From Streptomyces sp. V1I1 (GTDB lineage: Bacteria > Actinomycetota > Actinomycetes > Streptomycetales > Streptomycetaceae), in contig NZ_JAUSZH010000001.1 of the NCBI RefSeq assembly GCF_030817355.1, forward strand, positions 6,262,501 to 6,326,500: DNA of 64,000 nt, written 5' to 3'. Shown in pieces: positions 9,572 to 19,028 of this stretch; the first letter of the stretch is position 1; each line of letters starts with the position of its first letter. The notes below the pieces were generated by a model. It was not told where the DNA came from, did not search any database, and saw only the letters and a list, made by a program, of their open reading frames with translations. The position numbers were made by a program, and so were the translations under genes.

Positions 9572-10555
9572 GTGAGTACGGTGTGCGTGGCGCGGGATCT
9601 GGTCAAGACGTACCCCGCCGCGCGCGGTCGCCGAGGCACCCCCGGGACGCCCGAGGTGCGTGCCACTGACGGGATTTCGCTGGTGGTGCGGCGTGGCGAG
9701 ATCTTCGGTCTGCTCGGGCCCAACGGCGCCGGCAAGTCCACCCTCGTACGACAGCTCACCGGGCTGATGCGACCGGATTCCGGCAGTGTCGAGGTGCTGG
9801 GCCACGATCTCGTACGCCACCCGGAGCGGGCCTCCCGGCTCATCGGCTACCTCGGGCAGGAGTCCACCGCGCTCGACGAGCTGACCGTCGCGCTCGCCGC
9901 AGAGACGACCGGGCGGCTGCGCGGACTTTCCCTGCGGGACGCTAGGGCCGAGCGGGACGACGTACTGGAGGAGCTCGGGCTGACCGGGCTCGCCGCGCGC
10001 CCCCTGAAGAAACTCTCCGGCGGACAGCGGCGGCTGGCCTGCTTCGCGGCAACGCTCGTGGGCGAGCGGCCGGTGCTGGTACTGGACGAGCCGACCACCG
10101 GCATGGACCCCGTCGCGCGGCGCGCGGTGTGGGCCGCGGTCGACCGGCGGCGGGCGGAGAACGGCGCGACCGTCCTCCTCGTCACCCATAACGTCATCGA
10201 GGCCGAGACCGTACTCGACCGGGTTGCCGTGCTGGAACGGGGCCGCGTCATCGCCTGCGACACCCCGGCCGGGCTCAAGGAACGGGTCGCCGGCGAGGTG
10301 CGGGTCGAGCTGGTGTGGCGCGAGCGGGCGCCGCTGGACGTGCCCGAGGTCACCGCGCTGCGCGGGTCCGCGCAGGAGCACGGGCGCCGTTGGGTGCTCA
10401 GGCTCGCGCCCGACGAGGCGCGGGCGGCGGTCGCGGCGGTGACGGGTGGCGCGGCGTTCGCGGCGCTCGACGACTTCACCGTGGCCACGCCGAGCCTGGA
10501 AGACGTGTACCTGGCGCTCGGCGGGAACGCGACGAAGGGGCTGGTCAAGGCGTGA
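9572..10555 (+). CDS. ABC transporter ATP-binding protein (ABC-2 type exporter)
   Basis: A 327-residue ATPase that powers the adjacent permease. Walker A is LLGPNGAGKST at about residues 47-57, the signature is LSGGQRRLACF, Walker B is VLVLDEPTTGMDP, and the H-loop is LLVTHN. The C-terminal extension beyond about residue 230 (RVELVWRERAPLDVPEV onward) is typical of DrrA/CcmA-like multidrug or antibiotic exporters. The GTG start is the first in frame after the NYN gene. Its stop overlaps the start of the permease gene (GTGA), so the two are translationally coupled. The substrate cannot be told. Confidence 0.93.
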   Translation: MSTVCVARDLVKTYPAARGRRGTPGTPEVRATDGISLVVRRGEIFGLLGPNGAGKSTLVRQLTGLMRPDSGSVEVLGHDLVRHPERASRLIGYLGQESTALDELTVALAAETTGRLRGLSLRDARAERDDVLEELGLTGLAARPLKKLSGGQRRLACFAATLVGERPVLVLDEPTTGMDPVARRAVWAAVDRRRAENGATVLLVTHNVIEAETVLDRVAVLERGRVIACDTPAGLKERVAGEVRVELVWRERAPLDVPEVTALRGSAQEHGRRWVLRLAPDEARAAVAAVTGGAAFAALDDFTVATPSLEDVYLALGGNATKGLVKA

Positions 10556-11376
10556 GCATCGTGCCCGCGGAGGCGGTGGCCGAACAGATCAGTGTGGCCG
10601 ACAGGGCGGCGGTGGTGGATGCCGCACCGCTCGCGCCGCGGGCGCGGCTGCTGCCCGCGCTCGCCGCCGTGTACCGCGCGCAGCTGTCGCGGGCGCGGGT
10701 CGCCCGGATCCCGCTGCTCTTCGTGGCGACCTTCCAGTCGATCGGGATCATGGTCCTGATGCGCGGGGTCGTCGACGGGGGTGCGGAGGCGCGGGCCGTC
10801 GTCGCCGGGTCGAGCGTCCTCGTCGTCGCCTTCGTCGCGCTCAATCTCCTCGCGCAGTACTTCGGGCAGCTGCGGGCCAGCGGCGGCCTCGACCACTACG
10901 CCACGCTGCCGGTGCCGCCGGCCGCGGTGGTGCTCGGTGCGGCCGGTGCGTACGCCTCCTTCACCGTGCCCGGCACGGTCGTCACCGCCGTCGTCGGCAG
11001 CGTCCTTTTCCAGCTGCCGCTGACGCATCTATGGGTGCTCGCCGCGGTCATCCCGCTGTCCGGCGCCGCCCTCGCCGGTCTTGGCGCGGCGCTCGGTCTG
11101 CTCGCGCCGCGCCAGGAAGTGGCCACGTTGCTAGGGCAGTTGGGTATGTCCGCGGCGCTGCTGCTCGGTGTGCTGCCGGCCGACAGGCTGCCCGGGCCGG
11201 TCTCGTACGCCCGCGATCTGCTGCCCTCCACATACGGCGTCGAGGCCCTCGCGCGGACCTTCGACGTGCGTCCGGACTGGGCGGTCGTCGGGCTGGACCT
11301 CGCGGTCTGCGCCTTGGTGGGTGTCGTCTCGCTGACGGTCGCGACGTGGGCGTACCGGCGGGCGGCAGTCCGGTGA
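10552..11376 (+). CDS. ABC-2 type transporter permease
   Basis: A 274-residue integral membrane protein with about six hydrophobic segments, including [80 protein letters not shown] and VGLDLAVCALVGVVSLTV. The cytoplasmic N-terminal part is Arg- and Ala-rich. It overlaps the ATPase gene by four bases and forms its membrane partner, as in DrrAB-type exporters. GTG start. Confidence 0.92.
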   Translation: MSIVPAEAVAEQISVADRAAVVDAAPLAPRARLLPALAAVYRAQLSRARVARIPLLFVATFQSIGIMVLMRGVVDGGAEARAVVAGSSVLVVAFVALNLLAQYFGQLRASGGLDHYATLPVPPAAVVLGAAGAYASFTVPGTVVTAVVGSVLFQLPLTHLWVLAAVIPLSGAALAGLGAALGLLAPRQEVATLLGQLGMSAALLLGVLPADRLPGPVSYARDLLPSTYGVEALARTFDVRPDWAVVGLDLAVCALVGVVSLTVATWAYRRAAVR

Positions 11377-11410
11377 GGCACCGTCCGGACACGCCTGGCA
11401 CGATGGCGGG

Positions 11411-12067
11411 GTGACCGCACCTCTGACTCCGCCTCACCAGCCTTCGCCGGACAACGACCCGTGGCAGTCGCCGCCGACCGGGCCCGGGCCCTTGTACGCC
11501 AAGGGAGCGGGGGATGACCCGGACCTGAAGACGGACCTGCGGGACGCGGCCGTGGTGCTGGTGGCCGTGACGATTCTGGGCGTGGCGCTGGGGCTGCTGT
11601 GGCTGTGGCTGGCGCCGCGGGTGCCGCTGATCTCGAACGACAAGGCGGTCTTCCTCAAGGACACGGAGGGCGAGGAGGCGGTGGGCGCGGACGGAACGTT
11701 CGTGCTGCTGGCACTCGCCTTCGGCGCGGTGAGCGCGGCGGCGGTCTTCTGGATCCGCAGGCGCGGGGGGATCGCGCTGGTGGTGGCGCTGGCGCTGGGC
11801 GGCCTGCTGGGATCGCTGCTGGCGTGGGGGATCGGGGTGTGGTTCGGCCCGACGCATGATGTGGTCGCGCATGCGCGGGAGGTCGGCGAGGGGGTGACCT
11901 TCGACGCGTACCTGGAGCTGAGGGCGAAGGGGGCGGTGCTGGCGTGGCCGGTGGCGGCGATGGTGGTCCACCTGGCGCTGACGGCGCTGTTCGGCCCGCG
12001 GGACCCGGAGCCGGAGTGGCCGGCACCGGGGTACGGCCCGGGCCCGGGCGACCCTGGCGCGGCCTGA
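11411..12067 (+). CDS. DUF2567-like membrane protein
   Basis: A 218-residue membrane protein. A Pro-rich cytoplasmic head is followed by a first membrane span (AAVVLVAVTILGVALGLLWLWLAP), an extracytoplasmic loop with KAVFLKDTEGEEAVGADG, then spans at TFVLLALAFGAVSAAAVFW, IALVVALALGGLLGSLLAWGIGVWFG and VLAWPVAAMVVHLALTALF, ending in a Pro/Gly-rich tail. This layout matches actinobacterial DUF2567; no activity is known. The GTG start is 34 bases after the permease stop, so it may belong to the same transcript. Confidence 0.7.
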   Translation: MTAPLTPPHQPSPDNDPWQSPPTGPGPLYAKGAGDDPDLKTDLRDAAVVLVAVTILGVALGLLWLWLAPRVPLISNDKAVFLKDTEGEEAVGADGTFVLLALAFGAVSAAAVFWIRRRGGIALVVALALGGLLGSLLAWGIGVWFGPTHDVVAHAREVGEGVTFDAYLELRAKGAVLAWPVAAMVVHLALTALFGPRDPEPEWPAPGYGPGPGDPGAA

Positions 12068-12082
12068 CGCCTGCGGCGGGCG

Positions 12083-12305
12083 TTCCCCACCCCGCCCCTT
12101 CCCGAACTGGGGCTGCGCCCCAGACCCCGGTACGCCCGTCGGGCGTTGTCCTCAATCTTCCCCAGACTTCGTCCGGGGGAGTTTGAGGCGCGGTCCCGGA
12201 CGCGAAATCAAGCCCCGCCGGCGTTTGAGGCGCGGGGCCCGGGGCCGAGCCCCGAAACAAGCCCCGCCGGCGATCGAGGCGCGGGGGCCGGGCGGAGCCC
12301 CGGGG
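12083..12305. repeat. Mosaic intergenic repeat (copy 1)
   Basis: GC-rich hairpin-forming DNA between the DUF2567 gene and the bL37 gene. It opens with the same 22 bases that form the left end of the element at 28077 (TTCCCCACCCCGCCCC and six more). A CTGGGG/CCCCAG hairpin follows, then a CGCCCGTCGGGCG hairpin and CCCCAGACTTCGTCCGGGGG. Two direct copies of CAAGCCCCGCCGGCG(T/A)T(T/C)GAGGCGCGGG start near 12212 and 12260. It has no coding capacity I would defend. The right-end inverted repeat seen in copy 2 is missing here. Confidence 0.75.
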
Positions 12306-12380
12306 TCAGGCCGGGCGGCGGCCGTGGTTTGCGCGGTGCTTGCGTATGCGCCACTTGCGTTTGCGGGTGCGTTTGGACAT
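12306..12380 (-). CDS. Ribosomal protein bL37, 24 codons
   Basis: A tiny, extremely basic protein: it begins MSKRTRKRKWR and ends in RANHGRRPA. The ending matches the ANHGKRPNA tail of bL37, the small actinobacterial large-subunit protein first seen in mycobacterial ribosome structures. GGAGAGGA lies eight bases before the ATG, an excellent ribosome binding site, and the stop is TGA. It stands alone between repeat DNA and ybaK. Length (24 residues), charge pattern and the conserved C-terminal motif all agree with the family. One difference is Trp10, where homologues I recall have a charged residue. Confidence 0.85.
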   Translation of the reverse strand: MSKRTRKRKWRIRKHRANHGRRPA

Positions 12381-12459
12381 GCCGTGTCCTCTCCGCGTAC
12401 GCGCTCCCCGACAGAGCGTTCCTACGGTCGTAGCCGAGGACGGCCCCGCCGTCGACCCC

Positions 12460-12954
12460 CTACGCGCGCCCGATCGGCGCCAGCACCGCCGACGTCAGCG
12501 CCGCCAGGTCCGCGGGGGCCAGTTCGACCTCCAGGCCGCGGCGGCCCGCCGAGACGCAGATCGTGGGGTGCAGGGACGCAGACGCGTCCAGGACCGTGCG
12601 GAGGGGTTTGCGCTGGCCCAGCGGGGAGATGCCGCCGCGGACGTAGCCCGTCGTACGTTCCGCCGCAGCCGGGTCGGCCATCCTCGCGCGTTTGGCGCCG
12701 ACCGCCGTGGCCAGCGCCTTGAGGTCCAGTTGGCCCGCCACCGGGACGATCGCCACCGTCAGTTGACCGTCGACGTCCGCGACGAGCGTCTTGAAGACCC
12801 GGTCGGGGGAGACCCCGAGTGCCTGTGCCGCCTCCTCGCCGTACGAGGGCGACGCGGGGTCGTGGCCGTACGCGTGGACCGTGAAGGCCGTGCCCGCCGC
12901 GGTCAGGGCGACCGTCGCGGGCGTGCCGCCGGGCTTCTTGGGCTTCTTCGGCAC
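12460..12954 (-). CDS. ybaK: Cys-tRNA(Pro) deacylase YbaK
   Basis: A 164-residue trans-editing enzyme of the YbaK/EbsC family that hydrolyses Cys mischarged on tRNA-Pro. Family landmarks are AYGHDPASPSYGEEAAQALG, RVFKTLVADVDGQL with the key Lys, VPVAGQLDLKALATAVGAKRARMAD, and the GYVRGGISPLGQRKPL loop, then ICVSAGRRGLEVELAPADL. Length is normal. The start is GTG with GGGAG upstream. Fifteen bases separate it from the upstream Lon-substrate-domain gene, so the two are probably co-transcribed. Confidence 0.93.
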   Translation of the reverse strand: MPKKPKKPGGTPATVALTAAGTAFTVHAYGHDPASPSYGEEAAQALGVSPDRVFKTLVADVDGQLTVAIVPVAGQLDLKALATAVGAKRARMADPAAAERTTGYVRGGISPLGQRKPLRTVLDASASLHPTICVSAGRRGLEVELAPADLAALTSAVLAPIGRA

Positions 12955-12969
12955 CGCAGGAAACTCCCG

Positions 12970-13707
12970 TCAGTTGGGGCTCGTCGGCGCCCGGGTCAGA
13001 TCGACCGCGGGCAGCGAAGGGAGGTGGCGGATCACCGCCGTCTCCGAGCGCAGCAGGGTGAGTTCCTCACGCAGCCGGGTCGCCGTGTCCGGAGCCTGCA
13101 ACAGCCGCTGCTTCGCAGGGGTGTCCAGCACCGCCGCCGCGGCGACCAGGTACGACACCACCGACGGCTCGTCCGGCAGATCCGCCCCCGTGGACAGCGA
13201 CCGCTCCCGCGCGCCCGCCAGCCGCTTCTGGTAGCTGCGGAAGGCACGGAGCACGCCCTCGGCGAGGGTCCCCGCGCCGTCCCCCGACTCCTCCGGGATC
13301 TCCTCCAGTTCGGCAGTCAGATACGGGCCGCTCGCGTCGACCGAGAGGAGCTTGACCCGGGTCGTGCCCGTCGCCAGCACCTCGAAGCTGCCGTCTTCGC
13401 GCTCGCGGATCGTCGCGGCGTCCGCGATGCAGCCCACCCGGTGGAAGGCCTGAATCGGGTCGTCGCCGAAGCCCGCCGCCGGGCCGCGCTCGGGCAGCGC
13501 GGTCGGGTCCGGCATGCCGGGCGCGGTCGGCGCCACCTCGCGGCCGTCGCGGATGGCGACCACTGCGAAACGGCGCGGTTCGGACTCGTCCGTCTTCAGC
13601 AGTTCGCGCATCATGGCGCGATAACGCTCCTCGAAGACGTTCAAGGGCAGAACGAGGCCCGGGAACAGCACCGAGTTCAGCGGGAAGAGGGGGAGGCTTG
13701 CGGTCAC
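12970..13707 (-). CDS. LON peptidase substrate-binding-domain protein
   Basis: A 245-residue protein consisting only of the N-terminal substrate-binding domain of Lon (PF02190), with no ATPase or protease part. It opens with LPLFPLNSVLFPGLVLPLNVFEERYRAM, the diagnostic motif, continues with FAVVAIRDGREV and a GCIADAATI segment, and ends in helices. Such stand-alone proteins are common in actinobacteria; their role is unknown. I chose the GTG that gives MTASLPLFPLN; a TTG three codons upstream is possible. It lies directly upstream of ybaK and downstream of a TPR-like gene on the same strand. Confidence 0.88.
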   Translation of the reverse strand: MTASLPLFPLNSVLFPGLVLPLNVFEERYRAMMRELLKTDESEPRRFAVVAIRDGREVAPTAPGMPDPTALPERGPAAGFGDDPIQAFHRVGCIADAATIREREDGSFEVLATGTTRVKLLSVDASGPYLTAELEEIPEESGDGAGTLAEGVLRAFRSYQKRLAGARERSLSTGADLPDEPSVVSYLVAAAAVLDTPAKQRLLQAPDTATRLREELTLLRSETAVIRHLPSLPAVDLTRAPTSPN

Positions 13708-13718
13708 AACGGTCAAGC

Positions 13719-14741
13719 CTAATGGCCGAACGACCTGCTTCGTCCGCCCCGTCCACGCACTGGCATCGCCGAGGCGATCTCGATCCGTACACCGTCCCTC
13801 GCCTCGAGGAACTGACCCAGTGGATCGTCGGAGGCATAACTCCACGGAAACGACGTCGCGTACGGGCCGATCAGCCGGAACTGCTCCAGCGCCTCGGTCC
13901 ACCGCCCCCGCCCCACAAGCACGTACGCCAGCAGATTGCGCACCTCCGCGGGCAATGGATCCCCGGCCTGATAATCCGCTGAGAGCGTGATTGCGAGATC
14001 CGCCGCCGCGTCGATCCGGTCGTCCTGTACGGAGGTGGTGTCCCCGCTCAGCAGCTGCGCGAACGCCGCCCGCACCGGCAGCGCCTGCACCAGTGAGCCC
14101 GGCAGCGCGTCCGCCGCCGCCTGCTCGGCGAAGTCGAAGCACTCGCGGTGTGAGCCGTACCACTGTGCCGACAAGTACTGCAGGGCCGCGACATGACAGC
14201 CGTAGTGGTGCGAGGAGCGGCGTACGGCCTGCTCCCACAGCGACTCGAACGCCGTGTGCGTGGCATGCGTGCCGCGCGCGTGGTCCAGCGAGATCCGCCA
14301 CGGCACCGGATCGTGCGAGTCGCCCTCCGCCGCCGCGTCGATCAGCGGACCGATCTCGCGCAGCCGCTCGGCCCTGGCCGGCGACTCCCAGGCCCTGCGG
14401 ACCGCGAGCTCGGCCTTGACGACCAGCGCGTCGGGGTCGCGCGGCGCGGCGGCGAGCCAGGACATGAGCCACTCGTCGCGGCTGTACGCGAACGCGGCGA
14501 GCCGCATCACGTACCGGTCGCGGTTCTCCCACTCCGCCGATTCACGCGTGGTCGCCAGCAGCTTGGCGGCCGGCTCGTACTCCCCGATGGCAGCCGCGAC
14601 CAGCACCGGGCTCAGCCGCTCGTCGGGGGCGTCGAGCAGTACCGCCTCGTCGGGCGGCAGGCCGTCGGCGAGTTGCGGCGTATGACGGATCATGCGCGCG
14701 GTGCGGATCAGGGCGCGGAGCAATGACATGGTGCGGACCAT
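13719..14741 (-). CDS. Helical, TPR-like protein of unknown function
   Basis: Up to 340 residues, almost wholly alpha-helical in appearance. Repeated alternations of small and aromatic residues (for example AAFAYSRDEWLMSWLAAAPRD, and NLLAYVLVGRGRWTEALEQF) suggest tetratricopeptide-like helical repeats, with an HHYGCHVAALQYLSAQWY segment in the middle. No catalytic motif is seen. A basic tail ends the protein. The start is unsure: neither the first ATG nor the one four codons later has a convincing ribosome binding site. It ends 12 bases before the Lon-domain gene. Confidence 0.65.
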   Translation of the reverse strand: MVRTMSLLRALIRTARMIRHTPQLADGLPPDEAVLLDAPDERLSPVLVAAAIGEYEPAAKLLATTRESAEWENRDRYVMRLAAFAYSRDEWLMSWLAAAPRDPDALVVKAELAVRRAWESPARAERLREIGPLIDAAAEGDSHDPVPWRISLDHARGTHATHTAFESLWEQAVRRSSHHYGCHVAALQYLSAQWYGSHRECFDFAEQAAADALPGSLVQALPVRAAFAQLLSGDTTSVQDDRIDAAADLAITLSADYQAGDPLPAEVRNLLAYVLVGRGRWTEALEQFRLIGPYATSFPWSYASDDPLGQFLEARDGVRIEIASAMPVRGRGGRSRSFGH

Positions 14742-14843
14742 TGAAAACTGCAGGTAGGAGGCGCGCCAGAGGGCAGCTGTGAAGAGTTCGTAGCGGCGGA
14801 ATGGTTGTCCTGGCGAAAGCCAAGAGAGCGTAAAGAAAGTGCC

Positions 14844-16445
14844 TCAGCCGCGCCGGAGAAGGCGGGACGCGCCCGCCGCGACCGTCGTCGCGAGGATCCA
14901 GCCGAGCAGGATCAACGCGGCCGACGCCCATTGCCAGCGGCCATCCAGCTGCCAGTAGCCGTCCTGGCCGAGATTGATCACCGGCAGCAGCAGATCCAGG
15001 GCGTACAGCGCGGCGTTCCACCGCGGATGCTCTTCGGGCTTGATCGGCGCCGGATCGATCTGGGAGAAGGCCACCGCGCCCGCCGCCCATAAAACCGCCA
15101 TCCACAGGGCCGCCCGGCCCGGGCGGTAGCCGTACGCCACCGTCCAGTCCTGCAGATAGCCCCACAGCTTCGCGGCCAGCGGCAGCGTCTCCCGGCGGCG
15201 GCGCTGCTTGGCGAGCAGCACCTCGCGGGCGTCCGCGTCCTCACCGCTGTTGCGCAGGACGGTCGCCAGCCGTTCGTACGGCTCCGGGGAGTACTCCGGA
15301 GTCGCCGAGGCCACCCACTCCAGGCGGCGGCTGAGCGGGAACTCCTCGTACGGAACGAGGTTCTCGTAGACGAAGCCGCCCATCGCGAGGCCGCCGGGCC
15401 CCGGCCAGCTCGCCGCCAGATCGATCAGCGTCACGATCTTCGCGCCGTTCAGCACGACGCGGCCCTCCTCCGGGCGCTCCGCGTTGAAGCGCAGCTCCGG
15501 AGTGGCGATCCGGCGCAGCGACAACTCCTCGCGCGAGCTCAGCACGAACCGCGCATGGTGCAGATCGACCGCGTCGCCGAACCGGCCGTCGTCCAGCCGC
15601 ACCCCGCCGTGGCACTGGAAGGGCTGTAGCCGGGTGCCGCGCGCCGGGGTCGCGGAACCGCCGGTGCCGAACGGGGGAGTGGAGCCCTGGTTGCCCGTGG
15701 ACTCGCTCACCCACGCGCCCGTCATATAGAGCGTCCGCTCCACGCTCAGCTGCGGTGCGTTCAGCGCGCGCCGCTCCCCGGCCGCGCGCAGCCGGCTGCC
15801 GCGCAGGCTCAGTGAGACCCCCACCTTCGCGCCGCGCAGACTGAACTCGCCGTATGTCTCGATCAGTTCGGCCTGTAAGTCCTGGGCGACCGACATCCCG
15901 TCGGCGGTGATCGCCCGTCCCCGGCGGTCCGGCCGGACATGGATCTGGTTGATCAGCAGATCGGTGCCTATCTGCGCGTCGGTGAGGCGGATGCCGTGCT
16001 CGATGCGGCAGCGCGGCAGATGCAGATCGCCCTCGGTACGCAGCCGGGCCGCCTCGATCCGCGGGATCGCACAGCCGACCATGCGCACCGTGGTGAAGTG
16101 CGCCTCGGGCATCAGCACTTCGCTCTCGAAGCGGCAGCCGTTCAGCTCGACGTACGGGGCGATGCTGCCGCCCGCGAGTTTGAGGGTGCCGGTGATCTGG
16201 ACCCCGCGGAGCTTCAGCGCGGCGACCCGTCCGGGCCGTGCGCTGGGACCGCTGAGCAGCAGCCGGGCGACGATGGACGCGCGGACGCTGCGCTCGGGGC
16301 CCCAGGGGCGTGGGGAGAAGGGATCGTTCAGCAGGGGATTCGGATCGCTCAGGTCGTACGTGCTTCCGTTCCGGAATGCGTTCCACATTTGGAGCTCGGT
16401 CGGGCTCAGTCCATTCGGAGGCCCGTCGTCCAGCGGCTCGGTCAA
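14844..16445 (-). CDS. Membrane-anchored protein with pentapeptide-like repeats
   Basis: A 533-residue protein found in Streptomyces and often labelled oxidoreductase without evidence; I see no cofactor motif. After an N-terminal helical part (LSPTELQMWNAFRNGSTYDL) comes a long region of right-handed beta-helix character, with strand repeats such as LKLRGVQITGTLKLAGGSI, LRTEGDLHLPRCRIEHGIRL and FSLRGAKVGVSLSLRGSRL. Two C-terminal membrane segments (ALWMAVLWAAGAVAFSQI and WASAALILLGWILATTVAAG) anchor it. It is divergent from hisD. Confidence 0.7.
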   Translation of the reverse strand: MTEPLDDGPPNGLSPTELQMWNAFRNGSTYDLSDPNPLLNDPFSPRPWGPERSVRASIVARLLLSGPSARPGRVAALKLRGVQITGTLKLAGGSIAPYVELNGCRFESEVLMPEAHFTTVRMVGCAIPRIEAARLRTEGDLHLPRCRIEHGIRLTDAQIGTDLLINQIHVRPDRRGRAITADGMSVAQDLQAELIETYGEFSLRGAKVGVSLSLRGSRLRAAGERRALNAPQLSVERTLYMTGAWVSESTGNQGSTPPFGTGGSATPARGTRLQPFQCHGGVRLDDGRFGDAVDLHHARFVLSSREELSLRRIATPELRFNAERPEEGRVVLNGAKIVTLIDLAASWPGPGGLAMGGFVYENLVPYEEFPLSRRLEWVASATPEYSPEPYERLATVLRNSGEDADAREVLLAKQRRRRETLPLAAKLWGYLQDWTVAYGYRPGRAALWMAVLWAAGAVAFSQIDPAPIKPEEHPRWNAALYALDLLLPVINLGQDGYWQLDGRWQWASAALILLGWILATTVAAGASRLLRRG

Positions 16446-16536
16446 TGCCGCTCCTCCGCTTCATTGGTTCGTACAGCTGTTCTTCCCGCTGAGTGACGGA
16501 CTGAACGCTAGTGGTCATGAACAACTTCTGGGGCCG

Positions 16537-16553
16537 GTATCAGCCAGTGATAC
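16537..16553. promoter_or_regulatory. Inverted repeat upstream of hisD
   Basis: GTATCA and TGATAC arms around a 5-base spacer in the 148-base divergent region between the membrane protein gene and hisD. AT-containing palindromes are uncommon in this DNA. It is a candidate operator; no regulator is visible in the window. Confidence 0.35.
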
Positions 16554-16593
16554 GGACGACCAGCAGCGGAATCCGGTCTGAGAGAATTGCTCT

Positions 16594-17925
16594 GTGATCT
16601 CTCGAATCGATCTGCGTGGCGACGCTCTCCCCGAGGGTGCCGCTCTGCGCGACCTGCTGCCCCGTGCCGAGTTCGACGTGGAAGCAGCCCTGGAGAAGGT
16701 GCGGCCCATCTGCGAGGACGTGCATCATCGCGGCACGGCGGCGCTGATCGAGTACGCGGAGAAATTCGACGGTGTGAAGCTGGACCGGGTACGAGTGCCC
16801 GCAGCGGCACTCGCCGACGCCCTGGAGCAGCTCGACCCCGAGGTCAGGGCCGCTCTGGAGGAGTCGATCCGGCGCGCCAGGATCGTGCACCGCGCCCAGC
16901 GCCGAGACGAGCACACCACCCAGGTCGTCCCCGGAGGCACCGTCACCGAGAAGTGGGTGCCGGTCGAGCGCGTCGGTCTGTACGCACCGGGCGGCCGCTC
17001 CGTCTACCCCTCCTCCGTGATCATGAACGTGGTGCCGGCGCAGGAGGCGGGCGTCGAATCCGTCGCGCTCGCGTCCCCGCCGCAGAAAGAGTTCGACGGG
17101 CTGCCGCACCCGACGATCCTGGCCGCCTGCGCGCTGCTCGGCGTCGACGAGGTGTACGCCGCGGGCGGCGCCCAAGCCGTGGCGATGTTCGCGTACGGCA
17201 CCGAGGGACCTGACGGATGCGCCCCCGCGAACATGGTGACGGGCCCCGGCAATATCTGGGTCGCCGCCGCCAAGCGGTACTTCACCGGCCGCATCGGTAT
17301 CGACACCGAGGCGGGTCCGACCGAGATCGCGATCCTCGCCGACTCGGCCGCCGACCCGGTGCACGTCGCCGCCGACCTGATCAGCCAGGCCGAGCACGAC
17401 CCGATGGCCGCCGCCGTGCTGGTCACCGACTCCGTGGAGCTGGCGGACGCAGTCGAGAAGGAGCTCGAGCCGCAGGTCGCGGCAACCAAGCACATCGAGG
17501 ACCGGATCGTCCCGGCGCTGAGCGGCAAGCAGTCCGCGATCGTCCTGGTCGACGGCGTCGAAGAGGGACTGCGGGTAGTCAACGCGTACGGCGCCGAGCA
17601 CCTGGAGATCCAGACCGCCGACGCCTCCGCGGTCGCCGCCCGGGTCCGCAACGCCGGCGCGATCTTCGTCGGCCCGTGGGCGCCCGTCTCGCTCGGTGAC
17701 TACTGCGCGGGCTCCAACCACGTCCTGCCGACCGGTGGCTGCGCCTGCCACTCCTCGGGCCTGTCCGTCCAGTCCTTCCTGCGCGGCATCCACATCGTCG
17801 ACTACACGCGCGACGCGCTCGCCGACGTGACGCACCATGTCGTCACGCTCGCCGAGGCCGAGGACCTGCCCGCGCACGGCGCCGCCCTCAAGGCACGCTT
17901 CGGATGGAAGGTGCCTGAGCAGTGA
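16594..17925 (+). CDS. hisD: Histidinol dehydrogenase
   Basis: Catalyses the last two steps of histidine synthesis, L-histidinol to L-histidine, with NAD+ and Zn2+. 443 residues, normal length. Visible family features are [49 protein letters not shown], the zinc-ligand region [14 protein letters not shown] (Gln and His), [12 protein letters not shown], and [23 protein letters not shown] start. It is first in the his operon and overlaps hisC by four bases. Confidence 0.97.
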   Translation: MISRIDLRGDALPEGAALRDLLPRAEFDVEAALEKVRPICEDVHHRGTAALIEYAEKFDGVKLDRVRVPAAALADALEQLDPEVRAALEESIRRARIVHRAQRRDEHTTQVVPGGTVTEKWVPVERVGLYAPGGRSVYPSSVIMNVVPAQEAGVESVALASPPQKEFDGLPHPTILAACALLGVDEVYAAGGAQAVAMFAYGTEGPDGCAPANMVTGPGNIWVAAAKRYFTGRIGIDTEAGPTEIAILADSAADPVHVAADLISQAEHDPMAAAVLVTDSVELADAVEKELEPQVAATKHIEDRIVPALSGKQSAIVLVDGVEEGLRVVNAYGAEHLEIQTADASAVAARVRNAGAIFVGPWAPVSLGDYCAGSNHVLPTGGCACHSSGLSVQSFLRGIHIVDYTRDALADVTHHVVTLAEAEDLPAHGAALKARFGWKVPEQ

Positions 17926-19028
17926 CCGGAATCGACGATCTGCCCATCCGCGACGAGCTTCGCGGCAAGTCCCCGTACGGGGCGCCCCAGCTCGACGTAC
18001 CCGTACAGCTGAACACCAACGAGAACCCGTATCCGCTGCCCGAGCCGCTGGTCGAGCGGATCGCCGAGCGGGTCGCGGAGGCCGCGCGCGGGCTCAACCG
18101 CTACCCCGACCGGGACGCCGTCGAACTGCGCACCGAGCTCGCCCGCTACCTCACCCGTACGGCCGGGCACGAGGTGACTCTCGCCAACGTCTGGGCCGCC
18201 AACGGCTCCAACGAGGTCATCCAGCAGCTGCTCCAGACCTTCGGCGGCCCCGGCCGCAGCGCCATCGGCTTCGAGCCCTCGTACTCGATGCACGGACTCA
18301 TCTCGCGCGGCACCGGCACCCACTGGATCTCAGGACCGCGCCGCGACGACTTCACGATCGACCTCGACGCGGCAGGCGAGGCCATCGCCCAGCACCGGCC
18401 GGACGTCGTCTTCATCACCTCGCCCAACAACCCGACGGGCACCGCGGTCCAGGCCGAAACCGTCCTCGCGCTGTACGAGGCGGCCCAGGCTGCCAAGCCG
18501 TCCCTGGTGGTCGTCGACGAGGCGTACGTCGAATTCAGCCACCGCCCCTCGCTGCTGCCGCTGATCGAGGGTCGGCCGAACCTCGTGGTCTCGCGCACCA
18601 TGTCCAAGGCCTTCGGCGCGGCCGGTCTGCGCCTCGGCTACCTGGCCGCGCACCCCGCCGTGGTCGACGCCGTCCAGCTGGTGCGCCTGCCGTACCACCT
18701 GTCGGCCGTCACCCAGGCCACCGCGCTGGCCGCGCTGGAGCACACCGATACGCTGCTCGGGTATGTCGAGCAGCTGAAGCGTGAGCGGGACCGGCTGGTC
18801 ACCGAGCTGCGCGCGATCGGCTGGGAGGTCACCGAATCGGACGCCAACTTCGTCCAGTTCGGCCGCTTCCCCGACAGCCATGAGGCCTGGCAGAAGATCC
18901 TCGACCGGGGCGTCTTGGTCCGTGACAACGGAGTGCCCGGGTGGCTGCGGGTCACCGCCGGCACCCCAGAAGAGAACGACGCGTTTCTCGACGCGGTTCG
19001 TGAACTGAAGAAGGAGTACGACGCATGA
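17922..19028 (+). CDS. hisC: Histidinol-phosphate aminotransferase
   Basis: A PLP enzyme converting imidazole-acetol phosphate and glutamate to L-histidinol phosphate. 368 residues. N-terminal [15 protein letters not shown] is the substrate-binding segment. [29 protein letters not shown] and [10 protein letters not shown] hold the PLP contacts, and [18 protein letters not shown] contains the Schiff-base lysine. C-terminal [14 protein letters not shown] closes the domain. It starts with GTG inside the hisD stop (GTGA) and overlaps hisB with ATGA. Confidence 0.97.
   Translation: MTGIDDLPIRDELRGKSPYGAPQLDVPVQLNTNENPYPLPEPLVERIAERVAEAARGLNRYPDRDAVELRTELARYLTRTAGHEVTLANVWAANGSNEVIQQLLQTFGGPGRSAIGFEPSYSMHGLISRGTGTHWISGPRRDDFTIDLDAAGEAIAQHRPDVVFITSPNNPTGTAVQAETVLALYEAAQAAKPSLVVVDEAYVEFSHRPSLLPLIEGRPNLVVSRTMSKAFGAAGLRLGYLAAHPAVVDAVQLVRLPYHLSAVTQATALAALEHTDTLLGYVEQLKRERDRLVTELRAIGWEVTESDANFVQFGRFPDSHEAWQKILDRGVLVRDNGVPGWLRVTAGTPEENDAFLDAVRELKKEYDA

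Noticed and set aside
14844..16445. Oxidoreductase, the label often given to this protein family
   Set aside because: No FAD, NAD, haem or metal motif is visible. The sequence shows beta-helix repeats and two membrane spans only.
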